Assembly (NCBI GenBank): GCA_943840565.1
Contig: CALSUY010000001.1
Location: forward strand, 372,001 to 436,000
Length of the DNA: 64,000 bases
Direction of reading: 5' to 3'
Origin: an uncultured Candidatus Actinomarinales bacterium
GTDB lineage: Bacteria > Actinomycetota > Acidimicrobiia > Actinomarinales > Actinomarinaceae
Part shown: one piece after another, positions 46,623-53,170 of the stretch
Numbering within the stretch: position 1 is the first letter of the stretch
Layout of the letters: each line of letters opens with the position of its first letter
The notes under the pieces: model-generated
Seen by the model: only the letters and a program-made list of their open reading frames with translations
The model's database searches: none
Told to the model about the DNA's origin: nothing
Made by a program: the position numbers and the translations under genes

Positions 46623-47220
46623 TTAATTAATAGATGACCATAGGTGAATTGAAGCAATTGAGCGATAAGGTATCCATTTTTCAGAGTATTTGTCATAAGC
46701 ATCTTCTGGTGAATTGGAATTTACCATTCCAGCTACTTCCATTCCTTTTCTCAGTGCTGCATCTTTACTTGAGAAAATATCTGTATAACCTAATCTAAAT
46801 AACTTGAACATCTGTACGGACCATGGACCAACTACCATATATAGATAGTAATATTTTATCAAGATCAGCTTCTGAGAAGCTATTGATCTTATATGCAAGG
46901 TTTGATTCGTGGAAAATTTTAGAAATTTCTTTTATGGATTTAGATTTATTAGTTGATAATCCAAATGATTTTATTTCTTTAATACTTAAGTCTATAAATT
47001 GATCAGGTGAGAAGGTTTTGGTATTAAAATAAATTAAAATTTTTTTTGAAATAGCAGATGCTGCAGTAGTTGAGATAAATTGAGAAATTACAATATTTAT
47101 CAAAGAATTAAAATATGAACTCTTTCTGGGTTTAAATTTAATTGAGTTATTTTTTTGAATCACATTTTTTAAAATTTTATCTTTTTTCATTAAATATATT
47201 TCTTCATTCGAATATTTCAT
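46623..47220 (-). pseudogene. alkA: Frameshifted AlkA-like DNA-3-methyladenine glycosylase II
   Basis: HhH-GPD base-excision glycosylase broken into two frames. The first part reads NSLINIVISQFISTTAASAI ... LLSIYG; the second continues VGPWSVQMFKLFRLG, then DIFSSKDAALRKGM (catalytic Asp equivalent) and WIPYRSIASIHLW. Removing one base near plus-strand position 46833 (the T between AAC and ACC) restores a continuous IYGVGPWSVQM. The protein is otherwise intact, so this is either a very recent mutation or a sequence error. I start at ATG 47218-47220, with a TACTAT box 7 nt upstream; the longer start at 47292 would overlap deoD. Confidence 0.8.
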
Positions 47221-47267
47221 ATATTGGATAGTAGTAAAGTTAGATGTTCGATTATTGTTTTTGGTGT

Positions 47268-47273
47268 TAGAAT
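47268..47273 (+). promoter_or_regulatory. -10 box of leaderless promoter for deoD
   Basis: TAGAAT, then 6 nt (TATCAA), then ATG at 47280. Confidence 0.5.
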
Positions 47274-47279
47274 TATCAA

Positions 47280-47981
47280 ATGGTAACACCACACATTAAC
47301 GCAGAAGATGGAGCTTTCGCTGAAGCAATCTTATTACCGGGTGATCCTCTAAGAGCTAAATTTATTGCTGAAACTTTTTTCAATAACCCTAAAGAGGTTT
47401 CAAATGTACGCAATATTTTAGGATATACAGGCACATATAAAGATAAACGTGTATCGGTAATGGGGACAGGAATGGGTATTCCATCTATATCGATATATGC
47501 AAAAGAATTAATCACTGAATACAATGTTAAGTCTCTAATTAGAGTTGGTAGTTCAGGATCAATTGCTGATCATTTAGAGCTTGGGGATATAGTTGTAGGT
47601 GTTGGTGCTTCAACAGATTCTGTTGTTAATAGGTCTAGGTTTTTTAATGCAGACTTTTCTGCAACCGCTTCTTGGAATTTATTACATAACTTTGTACATG
47701 CTGCGGAGAATTTAAATAAGAATGTTCATGTTGGAAATATTTTTTCTGGTGATTTATTTTATGACCCAAGAAAAGAGACTTTCGAATTAATGAATAAAAT
47801 GGGAATACTCGCTGTTGAAATGGAAGCTGCAGGGTTGTACGGCGTTGCAGCTGAATATGGTGCTGATGCTCTAGCAGTTGCAACTGTATCAGATGTGATT
47901 TCTAAAAATCTTCAAATGTCTTCTGAAGAAAGAGAAATAGGGTTGAAAACCATGGTTGAAATTACTTTAGATTCTCTATAG
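47280..47981 (+). CDS. deoD: Purine nucleoside phosphorylase (DeoD type)
   Basis: Phosphorolysis of purine (deoxy)nucleosides in salvage, 233 aa. It shows PHINAEDGAFAEAILLPGDP, MGTGMGIPSISIYAKEL, IRVGSSGSI, and the nucleoside-binding VEMEAAGLYGVAAEYG. It is divergently transcribed from the AlkA-like gene across a 59-nt region. Confidence 0.95.
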   Translation: MVTPHINAEDGAFAEAILLPGDPLRAKFIAETFFNNPKEVSNVRNILGYTGTYKDKRVSVMGTGMGIPSISIYAKELITEYNVKSLIRVGSSGSIADHLELGDIVVGVGASTDSVVNRSRFFNADFSATASWNLLHNFVHAAENLNKNVHVGNIFSGDLFYDPRKETFELMNKMGILAVEMEAAGLYGVAAEYGADALAVATVSDVISKNLQMSSEEREIGLKTMVEITLDSL

Positions 47982-48147
47982 CTAAAACTACAACCTTTCT
48001 AGCAACTTGTTTTTTTAGAATCATTGACAAAACCAGCTTCAATAGTGTTGTAGGTAAATTTTTCGTATCTGATCTTGAGAATAATTAAAAGAATCAACTA
48101 GATTTTGTACCTCATCAGATATGGTATGATTTTGAAAATAAAATTGA

Positions 48148-48153
48148 TATAAT
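48148..48153 (+). promoter_or_regulatory. Extended -10 box for the 72-aa membrane protein
   Basis: TGATATAAT (extended -10, TGnTATAAT) with the TATAAT ending 7 nt before ATG at 48161. Confidence 0.55.
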
Positions 48154-48160
48154 TTTTTAA

Positions 48161-48379
48161 ATGAAAGATAAATTACCTTCAAAATTTACGGGATTTTTCA
48201 TAGCATTAATAGGTTCAGGAATGGTTTTGAGTCTACTTTCAACTGGTATTGATAGATTATTTTTACAGAATTCTAATGTTTCATTGTTGGAAAATGAAAA
48301 TTTCGGGTTAGTTGTTTTAGGAATATCAATATTAATTGCCTTGTTATGGTTATTCAAAATAAGAGATATGAAAGACTAG
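48161..48379 (+). CDS. Small two-TM membrane protein, unknown
   Basis: Unrecognised 72-aa protein with two hydrophobic segments (about residues 10-28 and 48-66) and charged ends. The good -10 box directly upstream and the typical membrane-protein composition support it as real over the opposite-strand frame. Its 3' end overlaps the aldo-keto reductase stop by 4 nt (convergent). Confidence 0.6.
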   Translation: MKDKLPSKFTGFFIALIGSGMVLSLLSTGIDRLFLQNSNVSLLENENFGLVVLGISILIALLWLFKIRDMKD

Positions 48380-49272
48380 TCTACAAGTAACGGGTCTCCC
48401 CATTCCCAGGTTATTCCCCCACCTTTGTTTTCTAATTTAATCATATCCATATCAGAATCTTGGATCGAAAATGAAAAATCAAAGTTCTCTCTTAATCTTG
48501 GAATTTTTATAGTCTTGGGAAGTACAGCATAATTTTGCTGCAGCGCCCACTGTAACAGTATCTGTGACTCTGTAACAGAATATTTTGTAGCGAGTTGTTT
48601 AAATATTGAATTTGCAGATTTAACTTCATCTTCAAGCTCCCTAGTTTTAAGGCTATTTTCACCTTCTTTTTTTCTCCAAGTTGAAAGAGGTACCAAACTA
48701 CTGTATGCAATAATATGAATATCTTTAGAATTTAAAAATTGTACTAATTCTGGTTGTTGAGCCCAAGGATGTAATTCAATTTGATTTGTGTCTGGAGTCG
48801 GTAAATCTAGGTCTATAAGTTCCTGGATATGTTTTATATTCCAGTTTGCAACACCTGCATAGTGTATTTTTTTATCACTTTTAAGATCCAGAAGAGCTTT
48901 CCACTGTTCTATCCTTGTATTGTTTGCATGGGCTGAATGAATGAGATAAAGATCTATATAATCTAACTCAAGTCGTGCAAGACTTTTCTGAAATGCTTCT
49001 ATTACATCATCATATTTTTTTTGTTCCTGACCCCACATTTCATTCCCTGGAAAAACTTTAGTGGTGATAAATAAATCTGATCGTGTTGTGAGTCCTTCAT
49101 TAATTGCTTTTTTGATACCGTTAGCAACTCCTTTTTCGTTCCTATAAACTTCCGCTGTATCTATGTGTCTGTAGCCAACTTTTATAGCTTCATAGGTCAT
49201 TTCTTCAGCTTCTTCTGGTGACATCATATATGTACCAAGTCCAATTTGTGGAATATTAGAATGTATCGACAT
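48376..49272 (-). CDS. Aldo/keto reductase
   Basis: NAD(P)H-dependent (beta/alpha)8 reductase, 298 aa. The catalytic tetrad is visible: Asp in HIDTAEVY (with Tyr), Lys in TTKVFP, His in YLIHSAH. NQIELHPWAQ and ESQILLQWALQQ follow. I start at ATG 49270-49272, which has a GAGGAAAGG Shine-Dalgarno; longer frames are not supported. The leader can form two competing hairpins (see the leader entry). The substrate is unknown. Confidence 0.9.
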   Translation of the reverse strand: MSIHSNIPQIGLGTYMMSPEEAEEMTYEAIKVGYRHIDTAEVYRNEKGVANGIKKAINEGLTTRSDLFITTKVFPGNEMWGQEQKKYDDVIEAFQKSLARLELDYIDLYLIHSAHANNTRIEQWKALLDLKSDKKIHYAGVANWNIKHIQELIDLDLPTPDTNQIELHPWAQQPELVQFLNSKDIHIIAYSSLVPLSTWRKKEGENSLKTRELEDEVKSANSIFKQLATKYSVTESQILLQWALQQNYAVLPKTIKIPRLRENFDFSFSIQDSDMDMIKLENKGGGITWEWGDPLLVD

Positions 49273-49277
49273 TAATA

Positions 49278-49316
49278 CCTTTCCTCTATGAAAGAGGAGC
49301 TCAGACAGAGAACTCC
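49278..49316 (-). promoter_or_regulatory. Structured leader with alternative hairpins before the aldo-keto reductase
   Basis: On the minus strand a 7-bp hairpin GGAGTTC/GAGCTCC (49310-49316 with 49296-49302) is followed by CCTCT (49293-49297), which can pair with AGAGG (49283-49287) within the Shine-Dalgarno. The two share 49296-49297, so they exclude each other. This looks like a small on/off leader, but the sequence does not match a riboswitch class I know. Confidence 0.45.
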
Positions 49317-49327
49317 CCCTTCTTAAT

Positions 49328-49362
49328 ATCTTATAACACAAGATGTATCAGTGATATAAGAT
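49328..49362. repeat. Inverted repeat, possible operator upstream of the aldo-keto reductase
   Basis: ATCTTATA (49328-49335) and TATAAGAT (49355-49362) form a perfect 8-bp dyad with a 19-nt spacer. It covers a possible minus-strand -10 (TAAGAT) for the aldo-keto reductase transcript, so a regulator might bind here. Confidence 0.3.
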
Positions 49363-49400
49363 TATCTAAGTTTAGTTAAATCTGAGTATAAAATGTGAGT

Positions 49401-49468
49401 GGCGAAGTTTCTATCACTAGTACTTCGCAAATGAAAGGGGGGTTTGCCGACTCCCTTTTCTATTTTTA
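49401..49468 (+). ncRNA. Candidate small RNA or attenuated leader
   Basis: A TATAAAAT box at 49387-49394 is followed by two hairpins: GCGAAGT/ACTTCGC (49402-49408 with 49422-49428, with an inner CTA/TAG) and AAAGGG/CCCTTT (49434-49439 with 49453-49458) with a T-rich tail (about 49456-49467). The second looks like a terminator although no plus-strand gene ends here. It may be a roughly 70-nt RNA, or an attenuator for the basic-peptide gene downstream. No known family was recognised. Confidence 0.4.
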
Positions 49469-49489
49469 ATAAGAATAATTGAAATTTAG

Positions 49490-49495
49490 TATTAT
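49490..49495 (+). promoter_or_regulatory. -10 box of leaderless promoter for the 37-aa basic peptide
   Basis: TATTAT, then 6 nt (AGAAAT), then ATG at 49502. Confidence 0.45.
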
Positions 49496-49501
49496 AGAAA
49501 T

Positions 49502-49615
49502 ATGAAAGATTTTTCAATACCAGAAGGTAGAAGGCAAAAGAGAAAAAAGAAACACGTCGCAAAAAGAAAAGGGCGATTAGATTTTAGAACAGGAAGAACA
49601 GGTAAAAGAAAGTAA
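49502..49615 (+). CDS. 37-residue highly basic peptide
   Basis: A short frame encoding a Lys/Arg-rich peptide beginning MKDFSIPEGRRQKRKKKH and ending RTGRTGKRK; 17 of 37 residues are Lys or Arg. A TANNNT-N6-ATG promoter precedes it and a perfect hairpin begins at its stop, which argues for a real transcript. The composition resembles small ribosomal or RNA-binding proteins such as the actinobacterial bS22 group, but I cannot align it convincingly. Possible nucleic-acid-binding microprotein. Confidence 0.5.
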   Translation: MKDFSIPEGRRQKRKKKHVAKRKGRLDFRTGRTGKRK

Positions 49616-49635
49616 GTATTTTATTTACTTTCTTT
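49605..49635 (+). terminator. A/T-rich hairpin after the basic-peptide gene
   Basis: Perfect 11-bp inverted repeat, AAAGAAAGTAA (49605-49615) and TTACTTTCTTT (49625-49635), with a 9-nt loop, starting inside the last codons of the peptide. It may end or stabilise the small transcript. Confidence 0.5.
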
Positions 49636-49648
49636 ATTCAAATCTATT

Positions 49649-50482
49649 ATGAACATTGCAAATATAACTGGTTATAAATTTACACCAATAACTGATACGA
49701 AGTTGCTTCAAGAGAAAATTATTAACCTCTCTGAAGAGAACAATCTTAAAGGAACCGTACTCATAAGTGATAAAGGCATAAATTTTTCAGTTGCTGGTTT
49801 GATAGAGAATACAAGTAACTTTTTGAAGGTAATCAAAAAAGATGAACAATTTAGTGATATAGACATCAAAACTACATTTAACGAGTATCAACCATTTAGA
49901 AAAATGTTAGTAAGAATTAAAAAAGAAATTATATCAATGGGTGTTGATGAAATAAATCCTTATGAATTTACTGGAGAAAAGATAAAGCCATTTGAACTAA
50001 ATAAAAAATTAGATGCTGGAGAAGATGTCATATTACTTGACACAAGGAATGAATATGAAGTGAGACTTGGAACATTTGAAAATGCAATTGATTTAAATCT
50101 TGATAGTTTTAGAGATTTTCCAACAAAGATTAACGGCTTGAGAGAACAAATTGGAGACAAAGAGATAGTTATGTTTTGCACAGGAGGAGTACGCTGTGAA
50201 AAAGCCTCTGCGTTAATGCTTAAGAGTGGCTTCAAAAATGTAAAACAAATTGACGGGGGTGTAATTAACTACTTTAAAGAAACTGGTGGAGCACATTGGA
50301 AAGGTGATTGCTTTGTATTTGATGATCGTGTTGCACTAGATAAAGAACTAAATGAAACCGATTATGTTTTATGTTTCAGATGTCGCGAGCCACTGAATAA
50401 AGACGAAATAGCATCTGAAAATTATAAAATTGATGAATATTGTCCATACTGCTACGGAGATGTGGTTACGAAGAAAAGTTAA
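49649..50482 (+). CDS. trhO: tRNA uridine-34 hydroxylase TrhO (rhodanese-like)
   Basis: Makes 5-hydroxyuridine at the tRNA wobble position, 277 aa. The N-terminal acylphosphatase-like domain shows NLKGTVLISDKGINFSVAG; the rhodanese domain shows VILLDTRNEYEVRLG and the active Cys in MFCTGGVRCEKASA. The C-terminus has two CxxC pairs (CFRC, CPYC), as in the family. No Shine-Dalgarno and no TANNNT box at the usual distance were seen. Confidence 0.92.
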   Translation: MNIANITGYKFTPITDTKLLQEKIINLSEENNLKGTVLISDKGINFSVAGLIENTSNFLKVIKKDEQFSDIDIKTTFNEYQPFRKMLVRIKKEIISMGVDEINPYEFTGEKIKPFELNKKLDAGEDVILLDTRNEYEVRLGTFENAIDLNLDSFRDFPTKINGLREQIGDKEIVMFCTGGVRCEKASALMLKSGFKNVKQIDGGVINYFKETGGAHWKGDCFVFDDRVALDKELNETDYVLCFRCREPLNKDEIASENYKIDEYCPYCYGDVVTKKS

Positions 50483-50484
50483 AT

Positions 50485-50646
50485 ATGCCATTTAGTTTTT
50501 ACTACGATGAAGGTGATTTATTCACAATAATACTTTGGAGTATTCTTGTAGTAGTTGCAATATTCTTCAATTTATATATGAAATACTGGTGGTATAAAAA
50601 TAGAGACACAATGAAAGATTTTGTTTCAACATTAGAAGAAAAGTAA
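50485..50646 (+). CDS. Small single-TM protein, unknown
   Basis: 53-aa frame with one membrane helix (ILWSILVVVAIFFNLYMKYWW) and a charged C-terminus. It starts 2 nt after the trhO stop, suggesting cotranscription. The longer frame start at 50440 lies within trhO and is rejected. Confidence 0.5.
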   Translation: MPFSFYYDEGDLFTIILWSILVVVAIFFNLYMKYWWYKNRDTMKDFVSTLEEK

Positions 50647-50835
50647 TTTCATTTTTCCAAATCTAAAGAATAAATCAATAGTTTTTGTAATTAACCCCAA
50701 ACAATTTTTCCACCTAAATAGCCAATATATCGCAGTGAGCGATAAATAAAACATACTTCAGAAGTGAGCAGTTCTAAATTTGTTCTAACTTTTGCATTTT
50801 GTATTAGTGATGAGCAATAGAGTCTATGTTTATTG

Positions 50836-50887
50836 TGGCCAGAGGCAGAATCGAACTGCCGACCCCTTGTTTTTCAGACAAGTGCTC
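50836..50887 (-). other. 3' fragment of tRNA-Phe (GAA), truncated at the D-stem
   Basis: Reading the minus strand: GAGC (D-stem 3' side), anticodon stem CTTGT/ACAAG with loop CTGAAAA (anticodon GAA), variable loop, T-arm GGCAG-TTCGATT-CTGCC, acceptor 3' strand TCTGGCC and discriminator A. The expected 5' acceptor GGCCAGA and D-arm 5' side are absent; homology stops at 50887. It cannot be a functional tRNA. It may be an integration scar or a duplication. Confidence 0.75.
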
Positions 50888-50890
50888 CTG

Positions 50891-50896
50891 TATAAT
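50891..50896 (+). promoter_or_regulatory. -10 box of leaderless promoter for the PanB-like gene
   Basis: Perfect TATAAT, then 6 nt (GCACTC), then ATG at 50903. A TTGTTT at 50867-50872, 18 nt upstream, could be the -35 and lies inside the tRNA-Phe fragment. Confidence 0.6.
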
Positions 50897-50902
50897 GCAC
50901 TC

Positions 50903-51733
50903 ATGAAAAAGATATATACTTTTGGTCATGAACAGGTAGAGCGAAATATTACTGTAGGCGACATTATTAATAATAAAAAAAACAATACAAAAATGACACA
51001 GGTGACTGCTGCTAACCAAGAAGAAGCGGAAATAGTAGCCTCGCAAAATATTGATATGCTAATAACTGGTAGCGATTGGTATTCAGATGTGAGAAAAGGA
51101 GCGCCAAACTTGTTCATAACTGCAGCATTATTTGCAGGTCGTTTTATTACGAATGATGAAATTCTTCGTGGAGCCTTTGATGTTGTAATGGCGGGTGCTG
51201 ACTCTGTACTAACTCCTAGAAGTTTTGAAGTTGTTGAATTATTAGCTAACGAAGGAATGCAGGTTCAAGGTCATGTTGGCATGGTTCCTTCTATGTCAAC
51301 AAAATACGGAGGTATTCGAACAGTAGGTAAAACAGCCGATGAAGCTATAGAGATATTAAAAGATTTGAAAAGACTCGAAGATGCTGGTGCTTTTGGTGCA
51401 GAGGTAGAATGTGTTGCTGAAGACGCATTATTAGAAATAAGTAAACATACTTCACTGGTATTAAATTCGCTTGGTTCAGGATCTGGTGGTGATGTTATGT
51501 TTCTTTTCTTTGAAGATATATGCGGTGAAACTGTTGGTATAAAGATGCCAAGACATGCAAAATCTTGGGGTGACGGTAAAGCAATTAAAGAAGAACTTAA
51601 TGCAGAGAGATCGAGGGCAATTAAGGGATTCAAAGATGAAGTTGATAATAGTACATATCCCGATAGTGATCATGTTGTTCAAATGTTACCTGGTGAAAAA
51701 GATCAACTCTTAGAAAAGCTTGACTCACTCTAA
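50903..51733 (+). CDS. Divergent PanB-like (ketopantoate hydroxymethyltransferase superfamily) protein
   Basis: 276-aa TIM-barrel protein resembling PanB in VQGHVGMVPSM, LEDAGAFGAEVECVAEDAL and LNSLGSGSGGDVMFLFFED. The metal-binding and catalytic segments differ: the VGDS motif becomes TGSDWYS, and the KLEGG lysine region becomes AGADSVLTPRS. It is therefore probably not an ordinary panB; another PEP-mutase/isocitrate-lyase superfamily activity is possible. I start at 50903 because of the TATAAT-N6-ATG arrangement; the longer frame runs through the tRNA fragment. Confidence 0.7.
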   Translation: MKKIYTFGHEQVERNITVGDIINNKKNNTKMTQVTAANQEEAEIVASQNIDMLITGSDWYSDVRKGAPNLFITAALFAGRFITNDEILRGAFDVVMAGADSVLTPRSFEVVELLANEGMQVQGHVGMVPSMSTKYGGIRTVGKTADEAIEILKDLKRLEDAGAFGAEVECVAEDALLEISKHTSLVLNSLGSGSGGDVMFLFFEDICGETVGIKMPRHAKSWGDGKAIKEELNAERSRAIKGFKDEVDNSTYPDSDHVVQMLPGEKDQLLEKLDSL

Positions 51734-51879
51734 TGAAGAACTGGCAAAAATTAGCCGTAAGTCTTGGAATTATTGGTATCGGATATAACTTTGTTATAAG
51801 ATACGAAACTCTACCCTATTATCAATTACTCGCTATTGCTGTTGGGGTCTTTTATATTGTTAAACAATTTAGGAAATAA
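51733..51879 (+). CDS. 48-aa two-TM microprotein, unknown
   Basis: Frame starting at the stop of the PanB-like gene (TAATG overlap). It encodes two hydrophobic stretches (LAVSLGIIGIGYNFVI and LLAIAVGVFYIV) separated by a polar turn and ends in a basic tail. Coupling to the upstream gene supports it. Its end overlaps the convergent DUF1295 gene by 54 nt. Confidence 0.45.
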   Translation: MKNWQKLAVSLGIIGIGYNFVIRYETLPYYQLLAIAVGVFYIVKQFRK

Positions 51880-52728
51880 AACAGGGGTATTTTTCTTATA
51901 CTCTTTGTAATCAGCTTCTTCTCCCCATCTTTTTTCTGCACTTCTCTCTAAAAGAGGTATTCCACTTCCTTTTGAAAGTAAGGCGTAAACAAATAAAGGT
52001 GAGATTAAAGCAATATAACCTAAACCACTTAAGCTACTAAATGCAATTACAGCTGCTCCAGTCCATAAAGTAATTTCTCCAAAATAATTTGGATGTCTAC
52101 TTCTACTCCAGAGTCCAGATGAAATATATCTACCTTTGTTAGTTAGATCTTTTCTAAAATTTCTTTTTTGACTATCGGCTACTACCTCAATTGCGAAACC
52201 TGCAATCCATATAATTAAACCTATTAATGAAATAATAGAGAGTGTGTTACTTTCATCAGAAATCATTGCAACATAAACGGATATACATGTAAATGAGACC
52301 CACATAGCTTGACCTGTCCAATATTGTAAAAAATGAAAAAATGACTTTTTGGCTTTATCAAATCTAGTGTCATTACCATCTTCTAGTATTCGTCTAAAAA
52401 GAAATAGACCAAGTCTGACTGACCAGATTAATACAAGTATTAACAAAATATTGTCTGTTTGTGATTTAACTGGTAAGGAGAAATAAACAATTAAAGTTGA
52501 GGATGAGTAGGTTAAACTTCCAATGAAATCATAGTATTTTTCAGTTTGGTAAATAAAAGCAAAAATAAAGGATACGACCTGAACTAACCAGACGTAAAGC
52601 AAAACAAATTGCAAAATATTGAGGTTTAATATTTTTATATCAGTATTGGGTGCAATTAAAGATAGAAGCAAAATTATTGTTGTGAAAAAGAAAATTAATC
52701 GTATATGTCCTATATTCTTTGATGTCAT
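51826..52728 (-). CDS. DUF1295 / steroid 5-alpha-reductase-like membrane protein
   Basis: 300-aa integral membrane protein, about seven hydrophobic segments. The C-terminal catalytic-type block is SRHPNYFGEITLWTGA, preceded by KGRYISSGLWS and followed by LLERSAEKRWG and YKEYKKNTP, typical of the isoprenylcysteine methyltransferase/5-alpha-reductase superfamily. The reaction is unknown. A TAGACT box ends 6 nt before the ATG. Confidence 0.85.
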   Translation of the reverse strand: MTSKNIGHIRLIFFFTTIILLLSLIAPNTDIKILNLNILQFVLLYVWLVQVVSFIFAFIYQTEKYYDFIGSLTYSSSTLIVYFSLPVKSQTDNILLILVLIWSVRLGLFLFRRILEDGNDTRFDKAKKSFFHFLQYWTGQAMWVSFTCISVYVAMISDESNTLSIISLIGLIIWIAGFAIEVVADSQKRNFRKDLTNKGRYISSGLWSRSRHPNYFGEITLWTGAAVIAFSSLSGLGYIALISPLFVYALLSKGSGIPLLERSAEKRWGEEADYKEYKKNTPVLFPKLFNNIKDPNSNSE

Positions 52729-52734
52729 AGTTTA

Positions 52735-52740
52735 AGTCTA
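52735..52740 (-). promoter_or_regulatory. -10 box of leaderless promoter for the DUF1295 gene
   Basis: TAGACT on the minus strand, then 6 nt (TAAACT), then ATG. Confidence 0.45.
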
Positions 52741-52767
52741 TGTAAATGATTAATTTAGTTACAAAAG

Positions 52768-52805
52768 AAAAAAGGGAATTCCCATCCTGGAGAAACCCCT
52801 CTTTT
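52768..52805 (-). terminator. Rho-independent terminator downstream of the 44-aa gene and tRNA-Val
   Basis: On the minus strand AAAAGAGGG (52797-52805) pairs with CCCTTTTTT (52768-52776), with one G-T pair, enclosing an inner TTCTC/GGGAA helix and ending in a T-run. The rest of the 187-nt gap (52729-52915) shows no gene. Confidence 0.6.
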
Positions 52806-52915
52806 CTAAATGACCACTGTAAATTCCTTTATACATATTTAAGTGAGTTGAATACTACCCAAATAAACGGTCATGATAACTATATAGCAAATAATTTATT
52901 AAGCCAATAATTGAT

Positions 52916-53050
52916 TTAATTGTTACTTAAATATGCGTAGAAAGACAGAAGTATAAATAACGTCCATATAACAATCTCAAGTCTTTTTGTTATCCAGATA
53001 TGACCATGTCTTCTATATATGAAAACAAATTTCTTTAGGAACTCACTCAT
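52916..53050 (-). CDS. 44-aa membrane microprotein adjacent to tRNA-Val
   Basis: Small frame with a basic N-terminal half (FLKKFVFIYRRHGHIWITKR) and one hydrophobic segment (IVIWTLFILLSFYAYL). The ATG lies 7 nt after the 3' end of tRNA-Val on the same strand, so tRNA 3' processing would leave a nearly leaderless mRNA. The longer frame is an artefact reading through the tRNA. Confidence 0.45.
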   Translation of the reverse strand: MSEFLKKFVFIYRRHGHIWITKRLEIVIWTLFILLSFYAYLSNN

Positions 53051-53057
53051 CGTAATG

Positions 53058-53131
53058 TGGGAGATACAAGATTTGAACTTGTGACATCTACCTTGTCGAG
53101 GTAGCGCTCTGCCAGACTGAGCTAATCTCCC
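53058..53131 (-). tRNA. tRNA-Val (anticodon GAC)
   Basis: Complete 74-nt cloverleaf: acceptor GGGAGAT/ATCTCCC with discriminator A, D-arm GCTC/GAGC, anticodon stem CTACC/GGTAG with loop TCGACAA, T-arm ACAAG/CTTGT. No CCA is encoded. Position 33 is C instead of the nearly invariant T, which is unusual. The Gly/Cys/Val tRNA neighbourhood agrees with an actinobacterial arrangement. Confidence 0.85.
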
Positions 53132-53170
53132 TTTTTTCAAATATAGCAAAGATACTAGTTTAAGTAAATC

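Noticed and set aside
46833-46833. Programmed ribosomal frameshift in the AlkA-like gene
   Set aside because: No slippery heptamer or downstream structure was seen; a single-base indel explains it more simply.
47982-48147. Intergenic stretch after deoD
   Set aside because: No gene, RNA structure or repeat that I could support, apart from the -10 box at its right end.
48157-48357. Minus-strand 66-aa frame opposite the 72-aa membrane protein
   Set aside because: Hydrophilic with no recognisable features, while the plus frame has two membrane helices and an extended -10 box.
50647-50835. Intergenic stretch before the tRNA-Phe fragment
   Set aside because: No reading frame or convincing hairpin; looked at for an integrase remnant or attachment repeat and found none.
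50792-50902. N-terminal extension of the PanB-like protein
   Set aside because: It is a translation through the tRNA-Phe fragment; the ATG at 50903 has a perfect TATAAT-N6 promoter.
53051-53149. N-terminal extension of the 44-aa protein
   Set aside because: It reads antisense-free through the tRNA-Val gene and gives the typical tRNA-derived false peptide.
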